Notes under the pieces: generated by a model | What the model saw: only the letters and a program-made list of their open reading frames with translations | Databases searched by the model: none | What the model was told of the DNA's origin: nothing | Translations under genes and position numbers: made by a program | Assembly: GCF_014636935.1 (NCBI RefSeq) | Contig: NZ_BMES01000002.1 | Coordinates: 1,485,148-1,549,147, forward strand | Direction of reading: 5' to 3' | From: Alsobacter metallidurans | GTDB lineage: Bacteria; Pseudomonadota; Alphaproteobacteria; Rhizobiales; Beijerinckiaceae | DNA: 64,000 nt | In this document: positions 36,574-45,370 of the stretch, one piece after another | Numbering within the stretch: position 1 is the first letter of the stretch | How the letters are laid out: every line of letters begins with the position of its first letter

Positions 36574-38531
36574 GCGCTCCCACCAAGCCCCTCGCCCCGG
36601 CGTCCGCCGATCAGGCGCAGTTCCTGTCCGTGCTGTCGCGCGGCGAAGCCTTGGCGCGCTGGACGGCCGCGCTGGATCCGAGGCCGCTTGGCCGCGAAAC
36701 GGCGCCGCTCGAAGCCTGCCTCGGGCGCGTGCTGGCCCGCTCGGTGGCGGCCCCCATCGACGTCCCGCCCTTTGATCGCTCGCAGATGGACGGCTTCGCG
36801 GTCCGCTCCGCCGATCTCGCGACCGCGACCGATGACGCGCCCGTCCGCCTCGTGCTGAACGCCGAGACCATCGCGTGCGGCGTATCGCCCGCCCTCGCGG
36901 TGGCGGCCGGAACCGCCACCCCGATCGCGACCGGCGGACCCATGCCGCGCGGGGCGGACGCCGTGATGATGATCGAGCACACCGATCCGGACGGCGACGC
37001 CGCCATTTGGGTGCGCCGTTCCGCTCCGCCTGGCGGCGCCATGGCGTATGCGGGCTCCGACATGGCGCGCGGCGAGGTCGTGCTTCGCGGCGGCGCGGTG
37101 CTGGGCGCCCGCGAAATCGGCATGCTGGCGGCTTGCGGCGTCGCCGCCGTGGAGGTCTGGCGGCGTCCCCGCGTCGCGGTGCTGTCCACCGGCGACGAGC
37201 TGGTGCAATCCGGCTCGCCGCTCGGCCCGGCGCAGATCTACGATTCCAACGGCCCCATCGTGGCCGCGGCCCTGGCCGAAAACGGCTGCGAGCCGGTGCG
37301 CTTCGGGGCCGTGCCTGACAACGCGGACGCGCTGGAGGCTGCGCTGCGCGACGCCCATGCGCGATGCGACGCCGTGATCCTGTCCGGCGGCACCAGCAAG
37401 GGCGCGGGCGACCTCACCTACCGGCTTATCGACCGGCTGGGCTCCCCCGGCATCGTAGCCCACGGCGTGGCGCTGAAGCCCGGCAAGCCGCTCTGCCTGG
37501 CGGTGTGCAACGGCAAGCCCGTGGTGGTGCTGCCTGGCTTTCCGACCTCGGCGATGTTCACGTTCCACGACATCGTCGCCCCGGTGCTGCGCCGCCTCGC
37601 CGGCCAACCAGGGCGCGCCGAGGCGAGCGTGGAGGCGCGCGTGCCGGTGCGCGTCGCGTCCGAGTTGGGCCGAACGGAATTCGTCATGGCCTCGCTCACA
37701 AGGGCGGAGGACGGTCTCGTGGCGTTCCCGGTCAGCAAGAGCTCCGGCGCGGTTTCAAGCTTTTCGCAGGCGGACGGATTCCTGACCATCGACGCCCTGC
37801 ATGACGGCCTCGACGCGGGATCCACCAGAACGGTGACCTTGCTGGACCCCGGGCATCGCCCACCCGACCTCGTGATCGTCGGCAGCCACTGCGTGGGCCT
37901 GGAGCCCATTCTGGACGAGCTCGCTTTGGCGGGCGTCTTGTCCCGCAGCATCCCGGTCGGCAGCCTCGCGGGCCTTGCAGCGCTAGGGCGCGGCGAATGC
38001 GACATCGCGCCGATCCACCTGATGGATCCCAAGTCTGGCGAGTACAACCGCGCCTTCGTGCCCGAAGGCGCCGTCCTGATCCGTGGCTGGGACCGGCCCC
38101 AGGGCCTCGTATTCCGGGCGCAGGACGAGCGCTTCGCCGGCCTGTCGCTCCAACAGGCGCTCGAGCGAGCGGCGGATGATCCGTTGTTTCTGATGGTCAA
38201 CCGCAACCCGGGCTCGGGCACCCGCATCCTCATCGACAGGCTGTTGGGCGGGCGCAAGCCCGACGGCTACTGGAACCAGCCGCGGTCCCACAACGCTGTC
38301 GGCGCCGCCGTGGCCCAGCGGCGCGCCGATTGGGGGGTCACCATCAAGCCTGTCGCCGACGCCTATGGCCTCGGGTTCCTGCCCATCCTGGACGAGCGAT
38401 ACGACTTCGTGGTCAGGCGCTCGCGTGTCGAATCACCGCCCGTGCGCGCCTTCCTCAGCGCGTTGCAAGCGCCCGAAACCGTGGCGGCATTGCAGCGCAT
38501 CGGCTTCAAACCGGTGTCGGACCCGGCCTGA
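36570..38531 (+). CDS. MoeA fused to a periplasmic-binding-protein-like domain
   Basis: A 653-residue fusion. Residues about 1-420 form a complete MoeA, with PPFDRSQMDGFAV (Asp74), VLSTGDELVQSGSPLGPAQIYDSN, SGGTSKGAGD and VVLPGFPTSAMF. Residues about 429-653 form a PBP-like domain: LVIVGSHCVGLEPIL, GLAALGRGECDIAPIHLMDP, LMVNRNPGSGTRILIDRLL and a final RIGFKP. Such domains may bind molybdate, tungstate or another small ligand. The GTG at 36570 overlaps the previous stop; an upstream ATG extension is a shadow frame. I infer metal sensing or delivery. Confidence 0.88.
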   Translation: MSAPTKPLAPASADQAQFLSVLSRGEALARWTAALDPRPLGRETAPLEACLGRVLARSVAAPIDVPPFDRSQMDGFAVRSADLATATDDAPVRLVLNAETIACGVSPALAVAAGTATPIATGGPMPRGADAVMMIEHTDPDGDAAIWVRRSAPPGGAMAYAGSDMARGEVVLRGGAVLGAREIGMLAACGVAAVEVWRRPRVAVLSTGDELVQSGSPLGPAQIYDSNGPIVAAALAENGCEPVRFGAVPDNADALEAALRDAHARCDAVILSGGTSKGAGDLTYRLIDRLGSPGIVAHGVALKPGKPLCLAVCNGKPVVVLPGFPTSAMFTFHDIVAPVLRRLAGQPGRAEASVEARVPVRVASELGRTEFVMASLTRAEDGLVAFPVSKSSGAVSSFSQADGFLTIDALHDGLDAGSTRTVTLLDPGHRPPDLVIVGSHCVGLEPILDELALAGVLSRSIPVGSLAGLAALGRGECDIAPIHLMDPKSGEYNRAFVPEGAVLIRGWDRPQGLVFRAQDERFAGLSLQQALERAADDPLFLMVNRNPGSGTRILIDRLLGGRKPDGYWNQPRSHNAVGAAVAQRRADWGVTIKPVADAYGLGFLPILDERYDFVVRRSRVESPPVRAFLSALQAPETVAALQRIGFKPVSDPA

Positions 38532-38630
38532 ACGCCATCCGAGGTCGCGGACCCCGAATTCACACTAGACACCGAGCTTAGCGGACACGAAGGTTCGCTT
38601 TGATCAGGGCTTGAAGAGCCATACTCCACC

Positions 38631-40937
38631 ATGTCTCACGCCGGCGCCCACGACACCCTGCTGGTCGCCTTGTCCATCGTGATCGCGGTGACGGCCGCCT
38701 ATACGGCGCTTGATCTCGCCGCCCGGATGCGCGCGACGAGCGGTTGGCCAGCGCATGGCTGGCTCGCCGCCTCGGCGATCGCAATGGGCGGCGGCGTCTG
38801 GTCGATGCATTTCGTCGCCATGCTGGCCTTCCAGTTGCCCGGCGTCGAAGTCCGCTATGATCTCGGACTGACGCTGCTATCGCTGGCGCTGCCGATCCTC
38901 GCCACCGCCTTTGGCTTTTTCGCCGTGGACCGGTATCGCCAGAGCAGGCCGGCGCTCCTGGCGAGCGGTTTCGTCATGGGGCTTGGCATCGCGGGCATGC
39001 ATTACGCCGGCATGGCCGCGATGCAGATGTCGGCCGAACTCACCTACGCGCGGCTGACGATCGCCCTTTCGGTGCTGATCGCCATCGGGGCCGCCACGCT
39101 GGCCTTGTGGCTCGCATTCCGCAATTCCACCGTCGCCGAACGGGCCTTGGCCGCCCTCATCATGGGCGCGGCCATCTCGGGCATGCACTACGTCGCCATG
39201 GCGGGCTCGACCTTCTCGGCAGTGCAGAGCATCCGCTCGCTGAACGACGCCGCGGATTTGTCCCAGACCAAGCTGGCGCTGTGGATCACCAGCACGACGT
39301 TTCTGATCCTTGTCCTGGCGCTCGTCGCCGCCATGTTCGACCGCCATTTCGCGCACCTGACATCGCGCGAGGCTACAGCCCTGCGCGAGAGCGAGGAGCG
39401 GTTTCGCCTGCTTGTCGAGAGCGTCACCGACTACGCGATCTTCATGCTCGACCGGGACGGGCGCGTCGCCAACTGGAACGCCGGCGCCGAGCGCATCAAG
39501 GGCTACACCGCGCAGGAGATCGTGGGCAGCCACCTGTCCCGGTTCTACACCGCCGAGGCGCAGGCCGTCGGCGCGCCCGAGGCGGCCCTGAAAACCGCCG
39601 CCACCACGGGCAAGTTCGAGGACGAGACCTGGCGCGTCCGCAAGGACGGGTCGCTGTTCTGGGCCAGCATCGTGATCGACCCCATTCGGGACGCGCATGG
39701 CGAGCTCGTCGGCTACGCCAAGATCACGCGCGACGTCACCGAGCGCAAACAGGCCCAGGAAGCGCTCGACCGAACCCGCGAGGCGCTGGCGCAAAGCCAG
39801 AAGATGGAAGCTGTCGGCCAACTCACCGGCGGCGTGGCGCACGACTTCAACAACCTGCTGATGGCGATTCTCGGTAGCCTGGATCTCCTGCGCAAGCGCG
39901 TGCCGACCGACGATCCCCGCATTACCCGCCTGATCGACAACGCCATCCAGGGCGCCGAGCGCGGCGCATCGCTGACGCAGCGCATGCTGGCCTTCGCGCG
40001 ACGCCAGGACCTGAAGCCGCGCGCGGTGGACCTGCCCGATCTGGTTCGTGGCATGACGGAGCTGCTGAACAGGTCAATTGGGCCGCAGATCGCCATCGAG
40101 ACGCGGTTCCCGCTCGGGCTGCCGCGCGTGCAGGTTGACGCCAACCAGCTCGAGCTCGCGTTGCTGAACCTCGTCGTCAATGCGCGCGACGCCATGCCAG
40201 GAGGCGGCCAGATTACTATCGGAGCCCGCGAGGAGCATGCGCCGGACGGCGGCGCAACGGCGGCGCGCTACGCCAGCCTTTGGGTGCAGGACACCGGCGA
40301 AGGCATGGATGAGGCGACCCTGGCGCGGGCGCAGGAGCCGTTCTTCACCACCAAGGGCGTCGGCAAGGGCACGGGCCTCGGTCTCTCGATGGTGCACGGC
40401 CTCGCCGAGCAGTCGAACGGGCGGCTCATCCTGAAGAGTCGCAAGGGCGAAGGGACGATCGCCGAGATTCGCTTGCCGATCGCCGCGGACGCAGAGCCGG
40501 AGGCCGCGCCCGCGACGGTGGTCCCCTACCCGCGCACGGCCCCTCGGGCCTACACGGTGCTGGTCGTGGACGATGATCCGCTCGTGCTCGAGAACACCGC
40601 CGCCATGCTGGAGGACCTCGGCCATCGCGTCATCGAGGCGCGGTCAGGCCGCGAGGCGCTCGAAATGGCGAGCCGCGCCCGGTCGCTGGACGTGGTCGTC
40701 ACGGATCACGTCATGCCGGGCATGACGGGCATCGAGCTTGTCGAGCGCCTCAACGCCGAGCGGCCCGGGTTGCCAATTATCCTCGCAACCGGCTACGCGG
40801 AGCTCTCCGCCGCCGCCCAAAGCCTGCCGCGCCTGAACAAGCCGTTCGACCAGAACGCGTTGGCCCGGGCCGTCGACCAGGCGGTTCAGGGCCCCGGACC
40901 AGAAGGCGTGGTCGCCTTTCGGCCCAAGCTCGCCTGA
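38631..40937 (+). CDS. MHYT-PAS hybrid sensor histidine kinase with C-terminal receiver
   Basis: A 768-residue membrane kinase. Residues about 1-240 are an MHYT seven-span domain with three repeats, [18 protein letters not shown] and [10 protein letters not shown], thought to bind copper and sense gases such as O2, CO or NO. A PAS domain follows (about 255-370, [20 protein letters not shown]). Next are His404 in [11 protein letters not shown], a HATPase ([18 protein letters not shown]) and a receiver with Asp692 ([13 protein letters not shown]). It starts 99 bases after the MoeA-PBP gene, so a separate promoter is possible. The signal and output partner are unknown. Confidence 0.92.
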   Translation: MSHAGAHDTLLVALSIVIAVTAAYTALDLAARMRATSGWPAHGWLAASAIAMGGGVWSMHFVAMLAFQLPGVEVRYDLGLTLLSLALPILATAFGFFAVDRYRQSRPALLASGFVMGLGIAGMHYAGMAAMQMSAELTYARLTIALSVLIAIGAATLALWLAFRNSTVAERALAALIMGAAISGMHYVAMAGSTFSAVQSIRSLNDAADLSQTKLALWITSTTFLILVLALVAAMFDRHFAHLTSREATALRESEERFRLLVESVTDYAIFMLDRDGRVANWNAGAERIKGYTAQEIVGSHLSRFYTAEAQAVGAPEAALKTAATTGKFEDETWRVRKDGSLFWASIVIDPIRDAHGELVGYAKITRDVTERKQAQEALDRTREALAQSQKMEAVGQLTGGVAHDFNNLLMAILGSLDLLRKRVPTDDPRITRLIDNAIQGAERGASLTQRMLAFARRQDLKPRAVDLPDLVRGMTELLNRSIGPQIAIETRFPLGLPRVQVDANQLELALLNLVVNARDAMPGGGQITIGAREEHAPDGGATAARYASLWVQDTGEGMDEATLARAQEPFFTTKGVGKGTGLGLSMVHGLAEQSNGRLILKSRKGEGTIAEIRLPIAADAEPEAAPATVVPYPRTAPRAYTVLVVDDDPLVLENTAAMLEDLGHRVIEARSGREALEMASRARSLDVVVTDHVMPGMTGIELVERLNAERPGLPIILATGYAELSAAAQSLPRLNKPFDQNALARAVDQAVQGPGPEGVVAFRPKLA

Positions 40938-41052
40938 CCGCTTCCATCAAACCGAAACGCACCCCAGAACCACGGGGGACTCGCCCCAACGGGCGCCAAG
41001 GCCCATCTACCGATCCATGGGCGCTTTACGGCGCCGCCGGAGTGCTCGGCCC

Positions 41053-42534
41053 GTGACGATCTCGCTGCCTTTCGACAACAGCTACGCCCGCCTTGATGGG
41101 CCGTTCTTCACGCGAACCAAGCCGACGCCCGTCGTGGCTCCGCGGCTCGTGCGTCTGAACCTCGCTCTCGCCGAGGAACTCGGCCTCGACGCCGACGCCC
41201 TGGCGTCTCCCGAAGGCTTGGCGGCGCTCGCCGGGGCCGCCATCCCGGACGGAGCCGAGCCGATCGCGGCCGCCTATGCGGGGCACCAGTTCGGGCACTT
41301 CTCGCCCCAACTGGGCGACGGACGCGCGATCCTGCTCGGCGAGGTGATCGACCGCGCCGGCCGCCGCCGCGACATCCAGCTGAAAGGCTCCGGCCCCACC
41401 CCATTCTCCCGCGGCGGCGATGGCCGGGCGGCCCTGGGACCGGTGCTGCGTGAATACCTCGTCAGCGAGGCCATGGCGGCGCTGGGCGTCCCAACCACGC
41501 GGGCGCTCGCGGCTGTGACCACGGGCGAGCATGTGATGCGCGAGGACATCCATCCCGGCGCGGTGCTGACGCGCGTCGCCGCGAGCCATATCCGGGTCGG
41601 CACGTTTCAGTTCTTCGCCGCGCGCCGCGATCTCGCGTCCCTGCGCAAGCTCGCCGACTATGCGATTGCACGGCACGATCCCGCGGCCGCGGGTGCGCCG
41701 AACCCCTATCTCGCTTTCTTCGAAGGCGTGGTGCGCCGCCAGGCCGACCTCGTCGCCCAGTGGCTGCTGCTCGGCTTCATCCATGGCGTCATGAACACCG
41801 ACAACATGTCGGTCTCCGGTGAAACGATCGACTACGGCCCCTGCGCGTTCATGGACGCCTACGACCCCGCGACCGTGTTCAGCTCCATCGACCGGCAGGG
41901 CCGCTATGCCTATGGGGCGCAGGCTGGCATTGCCCAGTGGAACCTCGCCCGGCTCGTCGAGGCCCTGCTGCCGCTGTTCGGCGAGGACGAGAACAAGGCC
42001 GTCGCCGACGCGCAGGGGGCGCTGGACGCCTATGTCGACCGCTTCAACGCCTCATACCTGGCCGGCCTGCGGCGCAAGTTGGGGCTCACGACCGAGGGGC
42101 CGGACGACCTCGCTCTCGCGTCCGCGCTGCTGTCGCTGATGACGGCCGACCGGGTGGATTTCACGGTGCTGTTTCGCCGGCTGTGCGATCTCGCGGCCGA
42201 TCCCGAGGCGAGCGGCCCGGTGCGCGACATGTTCATGGACCTCGCCGGCGTCGACGCCTGGCTGGCTCGCTGGCGTGATCGCCTCACGTCGGAGCCCGCC
42301 GTCGCCCCGGCCGAGCGCGCAAGCGCGATGCGGCGCGCGAACCCCGCCTTCATCCCGCGCAACCACCTCGTGGAGCGCATGATCGAAGCCGCCGTGGAAC
42401 GCCAGGATTTCGCGCCCTTCGAGGAGCTCCTGCGAATTCTGGCCCGTCCCTACGACGACCAGCCCGAGTTTGCCGCTTACGCGGAGGCGCCTCCGCCGAG
42501 CCCACAGAACTACGTGACTTACTGCGGCACATGA
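41053..42534 (+). CDS. selO: Protein adenylyltransferase SelO
   Basis: A pseudokinase-fold enzyme of about 493 residues that transfers AMP to protein substrates. Motifs include FDNSYARLDGPFF at the start, YAGHQFGHFSPQLGDGRA, LKGSGPTPFSRGGDGRA and HGVMNTDNMSVSGETIDYG (catalytic Asn/Asp region). The C-terminus is YCGT, with one Cys where eukaryotic enzymes carry selenocysteine. The GTG at 41053 (after GGAG) starts at the conserved region; an ATG at 41017 would add 12 basic residues and is the alternative. SelO is linked to redox protection in E. coli and yeast. Confidence 0.9.
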   Translation: MTISLPFDNSYARLDGPFFTRTKPTPVVAPRLVRLNLALAEELGLDADALASPEGLAALAGAAIPDGAEPIAAAYAGHQFGHFSPQLGDGRAILLGEVIDRAGRRRDIQLKGSGPTPFSRGGDGRAALGPVLREYLVSEAMAALGVPTTRALAAVTTGEHVMREDIHPGAVLTRVAASHIRVGTFQFFAARRDLASLRKLADYAIARHDPAAAGAPNPYLAFFEGVVRRQADLVAQWLLLGFIHGVMNTDNMSVSGETIDYGPCAFMDAYDPATVFSSIDRQGRYAYGAQAGIAQWNLARLVEALLPLFGEDENKAVADAQGALDAYVDRFNASYLAGLRRKLGLTTEGPDDLALASALLSLMTADRVDFTVLFRRLCDLAADPEASGPVRDMFMDLAGVDAWLARWRDRLTSEPAVAPAERASAMRRANPAFIPRNHLVERMIEAAVERQDFAPFEELLRILARPYDDQPEFAAYAEAPPPSPQNYVTYCGT

Positions 42535-42535
42535 A

Positions 42536-42565
42536 AAAAGGCGCGACCCGTGGGCCGCGCCTTTC
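42536..42565. terminator. Bidirectional intrinsic terminator between selO and the Ser/Arg-rich gene
   Basis: An AAAA run, then GGCGCG (42540-42545) pairing with CGCGCC (42556-42561) and inner CCC/GGG, then TTTCTT. It lies directly at the selO stop codon and 26 bases from the end of the convergent minus-strand gene, so it serves both. Confidence 0.85.
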
Positions 42566-42590
42566 TTGAAGTTCGTTCGCGAAAAGGCGC

Positions 42591-43496
42591 TTACTGCGCG
42601 GCGCCGCTCTGCGGCTTGACGTTCTGCGAGCCGCCCGAGCCCTGCATGCCCATGGAACCGCCGGCTTTGCCGCTCATCGAGCCGGACGAGCGCGAGGTCG
42701 AGCCGCCGTTGATCGAGCCGGAGCCCTGCACCTCGGCCTTGCCCCGCACGGAGCCGGTTTCGACGTTGCGCGTCTGCGAGCGAGTGGTCGCAGCCTCGCC
42801 GCGCTCGCGAGTCTCGGCCGAGAAGCGGGTTGTGGAGCGGCTGCGCTCGCCCGCCCGGATCGACACGCTGGTGGACGGCTCGGAGTGGCCATAGCGGGTC
42901 ACCGTGCGGCTGCGCGTCACGGAAGACGGCTCATCCTGCCAGGTGCGCACGATGTGGCGCTTCTTGCGGATGGTCACGGACGGCTCTTCGACGTAGTGGC
43001 GCTTGTGCTTGCGCACGACCACGTACTTGCGGCGCGGCTCGTCATAGCGATGCACGATGCGCTTGCGGCGAACGACCGTCGTGGTCGGCTCGTCGTCGTA
43101 GCTCGTCACCGAGCGGCGATGAACCGAGACGCTTGGGCTGCCTTCGGTGGTGCGCGTCCGGGTGCGGATCGACACGCCGCCCTCTTCGCGGCTGCGAGAT
43201 CCCACGGTGGTCCGGCCCTCGACGCGCGTCGCGGACGATCCCTCGACCCTGGCCGAGCCGGAGGCTTCGCCGCTCACGCCGGTCCGCTGGGACGAGCGCT
43301 GGGTGGTCGCGCCCGTGCTCTGCTTCTCGGCCGAGCCGCTCTTCTGGCGCTGCATGGTGGAGGAATCAGAGCCCGAGCCCGAGCTCATCGACGCGCCGCC
43401 GGAGGCGTTGGCGCCGCCGCTGGTGGAAAGGCTGGTCTGGGCCAGCGCCGTCGTGCTGACGAGCGCGAGGGCGAGCCCAAGGCTTGCGAGTTTCAT
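42591..43496 (-). CDS. Exported Ser/Thr/Arg-rich low-complexity protein
   Basis: A 301-residue protein with a clear signal peptide (about residues 1-19, ending ALAQ). The rest is low-complexity. An N-terminal Ser/Gly-rich region and a middle rich in Arg, Lys, Tyr and Val are followed by a Gly/Ser-rich tail. The middle repeats units like YDDEPTTTVVRRKR, HRYDEPRRKYVVVRKHKR and TWQDEPSSVTRSRTVTRY, with the recurrent core (D/E)EP. It is strongly basic and no known domain is recognisable. It may be a disordered cell-surface or polyanion-binding protein. The promoter is within 43497-43593. Confidence 0.75.
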   Translation of the reverse strand: MKLASLGLALALVSTTALAQTSLSTSGGANASGGASMSSGSGSDSSTMQRQKSGSAEKQSTGATTQRSSQRTGVSGEASGSARVEGSSATRVEGRTTVGSRSREEGGVSIRTRTRTTEGSPSVSVHRRSVTSYDDEPTTTVVRRKRIVHRYDEPRRKYVVVRKHKRHYVEEPSVTIRKKRHIVRTWQDEPSSVTRSRTVTRYGHSEPSTSVSIRAGERSRSTTRFSAETRERGEAATTRSQTRNVETGSVRGKAEVQGSGSINGGSTSRSSGSMSGKAGGSMGMQGSGGSQNVKPQSGAAQ

Positions 43497-43559
43497 GACA
43501 TGTTCCCTTCTGGTCGCCGGGGCGCCTTCAAGGCGGCATCCCGGCTCTTGATTGGATCA

Positions 43560-43578
43560 GGCGGGCGTCAGGCCCGCC
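43560..43578 (-). terminator. Hairpin downstream of the DUF1236 gene
   Basis: GGCGGGC (43560-43566), five-base loop, GCCCGCC (43572-43578). It sits between the stop of the DUF1236 gene and the next minus-strand gene. No T-run follows on the minus strand, so termination efficiency is doubtful. Confidence 0.4.
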
Positions 43579-43593
43579 CCTCGTTGTTCACGG

Positions 43594-44007
43594 TCAGTCG
43601 ATGACCTGCACCACGCGGCGGGTGCTCGGGTCGACCAGCACGGTCCGGTCGTTCACCACCGAGTAGCGGTACTTGGTCTTCACGCCGACGGTCTCGGGCA
43701 CCTCGTAGAACTGCACCGAAGACGGCAGGGTCTCGCCGACCACGACCTTTTCCTGCACGCGTACGGACGGCCGGTGCTCGCGAACCACATATTCCTTGAA
43801 CTTGGTCTCTTCCGGACCCGTCAGGCCCCCGATGACCGCGCCCGTCGCGCCGCCCACGACGGCTCCAACAGGGCCGCCCACGACAGCACCCCCGACGGCT
43901 CCGGCCGTCGCGCCCGCGGCGGCTCCGCCGGACGACTGCGCCTGCGCGGCCATCGGCATGGCGAACGCGGTGGCCAACGCGGCGGCGGCAAGAAGCGATT
44001 TCTTCAT
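43594..44007 (-). CDS. DUF1236-domain exported protein
   Basis: A 137-residue protein with a Sec signal peptide ending AAQAQ (about residue 24). Next is a Gly/Ala-rich stretch of glycine-zipper type (GAVGGAVVGGPVGAVVGGATG, split around residue 45), which may insert into membranes. The C-terminal half is a DUF1236 domain (VQFYEVPETVG, YRYSVVNDRTVLVDPSTRRVV). DUF1236 proteins are common and unexplained in Rhizobiales. The sequence ends with the typical VVQVID. Two imperfect direct repeats lie about 100-145 bases upstream. Confidence 0.88.
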   Translation of the reverse strand: MKKSLLAAAALATAFAMPMAAQAQSSGGAAAGATAGAVGGAVVGGPVGAVVGGATGAVIGGLTGPEETKFKEYVVREHRPSVRVQEKVVVGETLPSSVQFYEVPETVGVKTKYRYSVVNDRTVLVDPSTRRVVQVID

Positions 44008-44109
44008 GACGATTCTCCGTTGCTCCGCCCCCGCGCAAACAACGAGATGACCGTCGACCGGTTCCAGAAATCGTCACCGATCGATTGATAATCTGGTTTA
44101 TGAATACGT

Positions 44110-44152
44110 GTTCATGACAATCCTGAATAAGCGTTCATGTCCAATCGTGAAT
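44110..44152 (-). promoter_or_regulatory. AT-rich tandem repeats upstream of the DUF1236 gene
   Basis: Two imperfect copies of GTTCATG(T)(A/C)CAATC(C/G)TGAAT at 44110-44128 and 44133-44152, offset by 23 bases, about two helical turns. They lie in an AT-rich island (about 44080-44200), about 100-145 bases before the DUF1236 start. This arrangement suits an activator or repressor that binds one DNA face. The remaining gene-free bases 44008-44288 also hold the hairpin at 44237-44260. Confidence 0.45.
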
Positions 44153-44236
44153 CAGATACTTGCGGTCTGCTTTATTGAAAATATCAAGTGAGCATATGAA
44201 CTTGTCGGCATGACCGAGACGCCGACCAAACACGAA

Positions 44237-44260
44237 CGGCCGGGATAGGGGTCCCGGCCG
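44237..44260 (-). terminator. Hairpin downstream of the NitT/TauT-type binding-protein gene
   Basis: CGGCCGGGA (44237-44245), six-base loop, TCCCGGCCG (44252-44260). It is a perfect 9-bp stem, 29 bases after the stop of the minus-strand binding-protein gene. The minus-strand 3' flank is TTCGTGTTTGG, only moderately T-rich. Confidence 0.6.
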
Positions 44261-44288
44261 CGTGATCGCGTCGTCGATGGCCGCAGAG

Positions 44289-45311
44289 CTATTTCACACT
44301 GGCGGCCGCCTTCTTGGCGAAGCGGTCGTCGAAGGTCGTAGCCAGGTCGACCTTGGCGTCCTTGAGCTCGGCGTCGAACTGCTTCAGCATGTCGAGCGTG
44401 CTCTTCATGCCGCTCTCGGTCACGATGCCGGTCTGTGAGTAGGTCGGCTTGGAGTTCTTCACCGCGAGTTCGTAGAGCTCCTTGTCGCCCAGCAGGTATT
44501 CCTCCGGCACCGCAGCGGCGATTTCGGCCGGCGAGGATTTGTTGATCCACACCAGCGCCTTGTAGAGGCTGTTGGTGAGCGCCTGCACGGTGTTGGGGTT
44601 CTTGTCGATGAAGTCCTTCTTGACGTAGAGCACCGCCGCCGGGTTCGAGCCGCCGAACAGCGCCTTGGTGCCCTCTTCAGTCCGCGTGTCGACCACGATC
44701 TTGATGTCGCCCGAGCGCTCCAGCATGGAGAGCACCGGCTCCAGGTGCGAGATCGCGTCGAGCTGCCCGTTGCGGATGGACGCAACCGCCGACTGGGCGC
44801 TGCCGACGCCGATGAACGACGCGTCCTGCGGAGTGAGGCCTTCCTTGGCGAGCAGGAAGTTGACCAGCATGTTGGTGGAGGAGCCCGGCGCGGTGACGCC
44901 GATCTTCATGCCCTTGAGGTCCTTCGGCGACTTGTAGGCGTCAGCCTTGGCCTTTGCGATCCCTACCGCGATGCCCGGGAAGCGCCCGAGCTCCAGCACG
45001 GCGCGGATGTCCTGCCCCTTCGCCTGCATGCGGATCGTGTGCTCGTAAGCGCCTGTCACGACGTCCAGCGAACCGCCGACAAGACCCTGCAGCGACTTTG
45101 CGCCGCCGGCGAAATCGGAGATCTCGACATCGAGTCCCTGCTCCTTGAAGAAGCCCTTCCGCTCCGCGATGGTCAGCGGCAGGTAGTAGAGCAACGCCTT
45201 GCCGCCCACGCCGAGCTTGATGTCCTTTTTCTCGGGGGCCTGCGCGGAGGCGGCGCTGCCGGCCAGCAGCAGCGCTGCAGCGGCCGCGGCGATCAGCTTG
45301 AACGGACTCAT
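44289..45311 (-). CDS. NitT/TauT-family ABC transporter substrate-binding protein
   Basis: A 340-residue exported binding protein with a signal peptide of about 23 residues ending ASA-Q. The mature part has LGVGGKALLYYLPLTIAERKG, QGLDVEISDFAGGAKSLQGL and MKIGVTAPGSSTNMLVN, typical of the NMT1/SsuA/TauA superfamily. These bind sulfonates, nitrate, bicarbonate, pyrimidine precursors or aromatic acids. No oxygenase or other diagnostic gene is adjacent, so the ligand is open. It is the last gene of a permease/ATPase/binding-protein operon. Confidence 0.88.
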   Translation of the reverse strand: MSPFKLIAAAAAALLLAGSAASAQAPEKKDIKLGVGGKALLYYLPLTIAERKGFFKEQGLDVEISDFAGGAKSLQGLVGGSLDVVTGAYEHTIRMQAKGQDIRAVLELGRFPGIAVGIAKAKADAYKSPKDLKGMKIGVTAPGSSTNMLVNFLLAKEGLTPQDASFIGVGSAQSAVASIRNGQLDAISHLEPVLSMLERSGDIKIVVDTRTEEGTKALFGGSNPAAVLYVKKDFIDKNPNTVQALTNSLYKALVWINKSSPAEIAAAVPEEYLLGDKELYELAVKNSKPTYSQTGIVTESGMKSTLDMLKQFDAELKDAKVDLATTFDDRFAKKAAASVK

Positions 45312-45370
45312 GTTTTCACTCCCTGATCCGGTTCTTGTGAACCTTCATCTCGTTATGGTTGAACGTGAAC

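Noticed and set aside
41017-41052. ATG 41017 as the selO start
   Set aside because: The extra 12 residues are unconserved and basic; GTG 41053 starts at the family N-terminus with a better placed GGAG, though the point is not certain.
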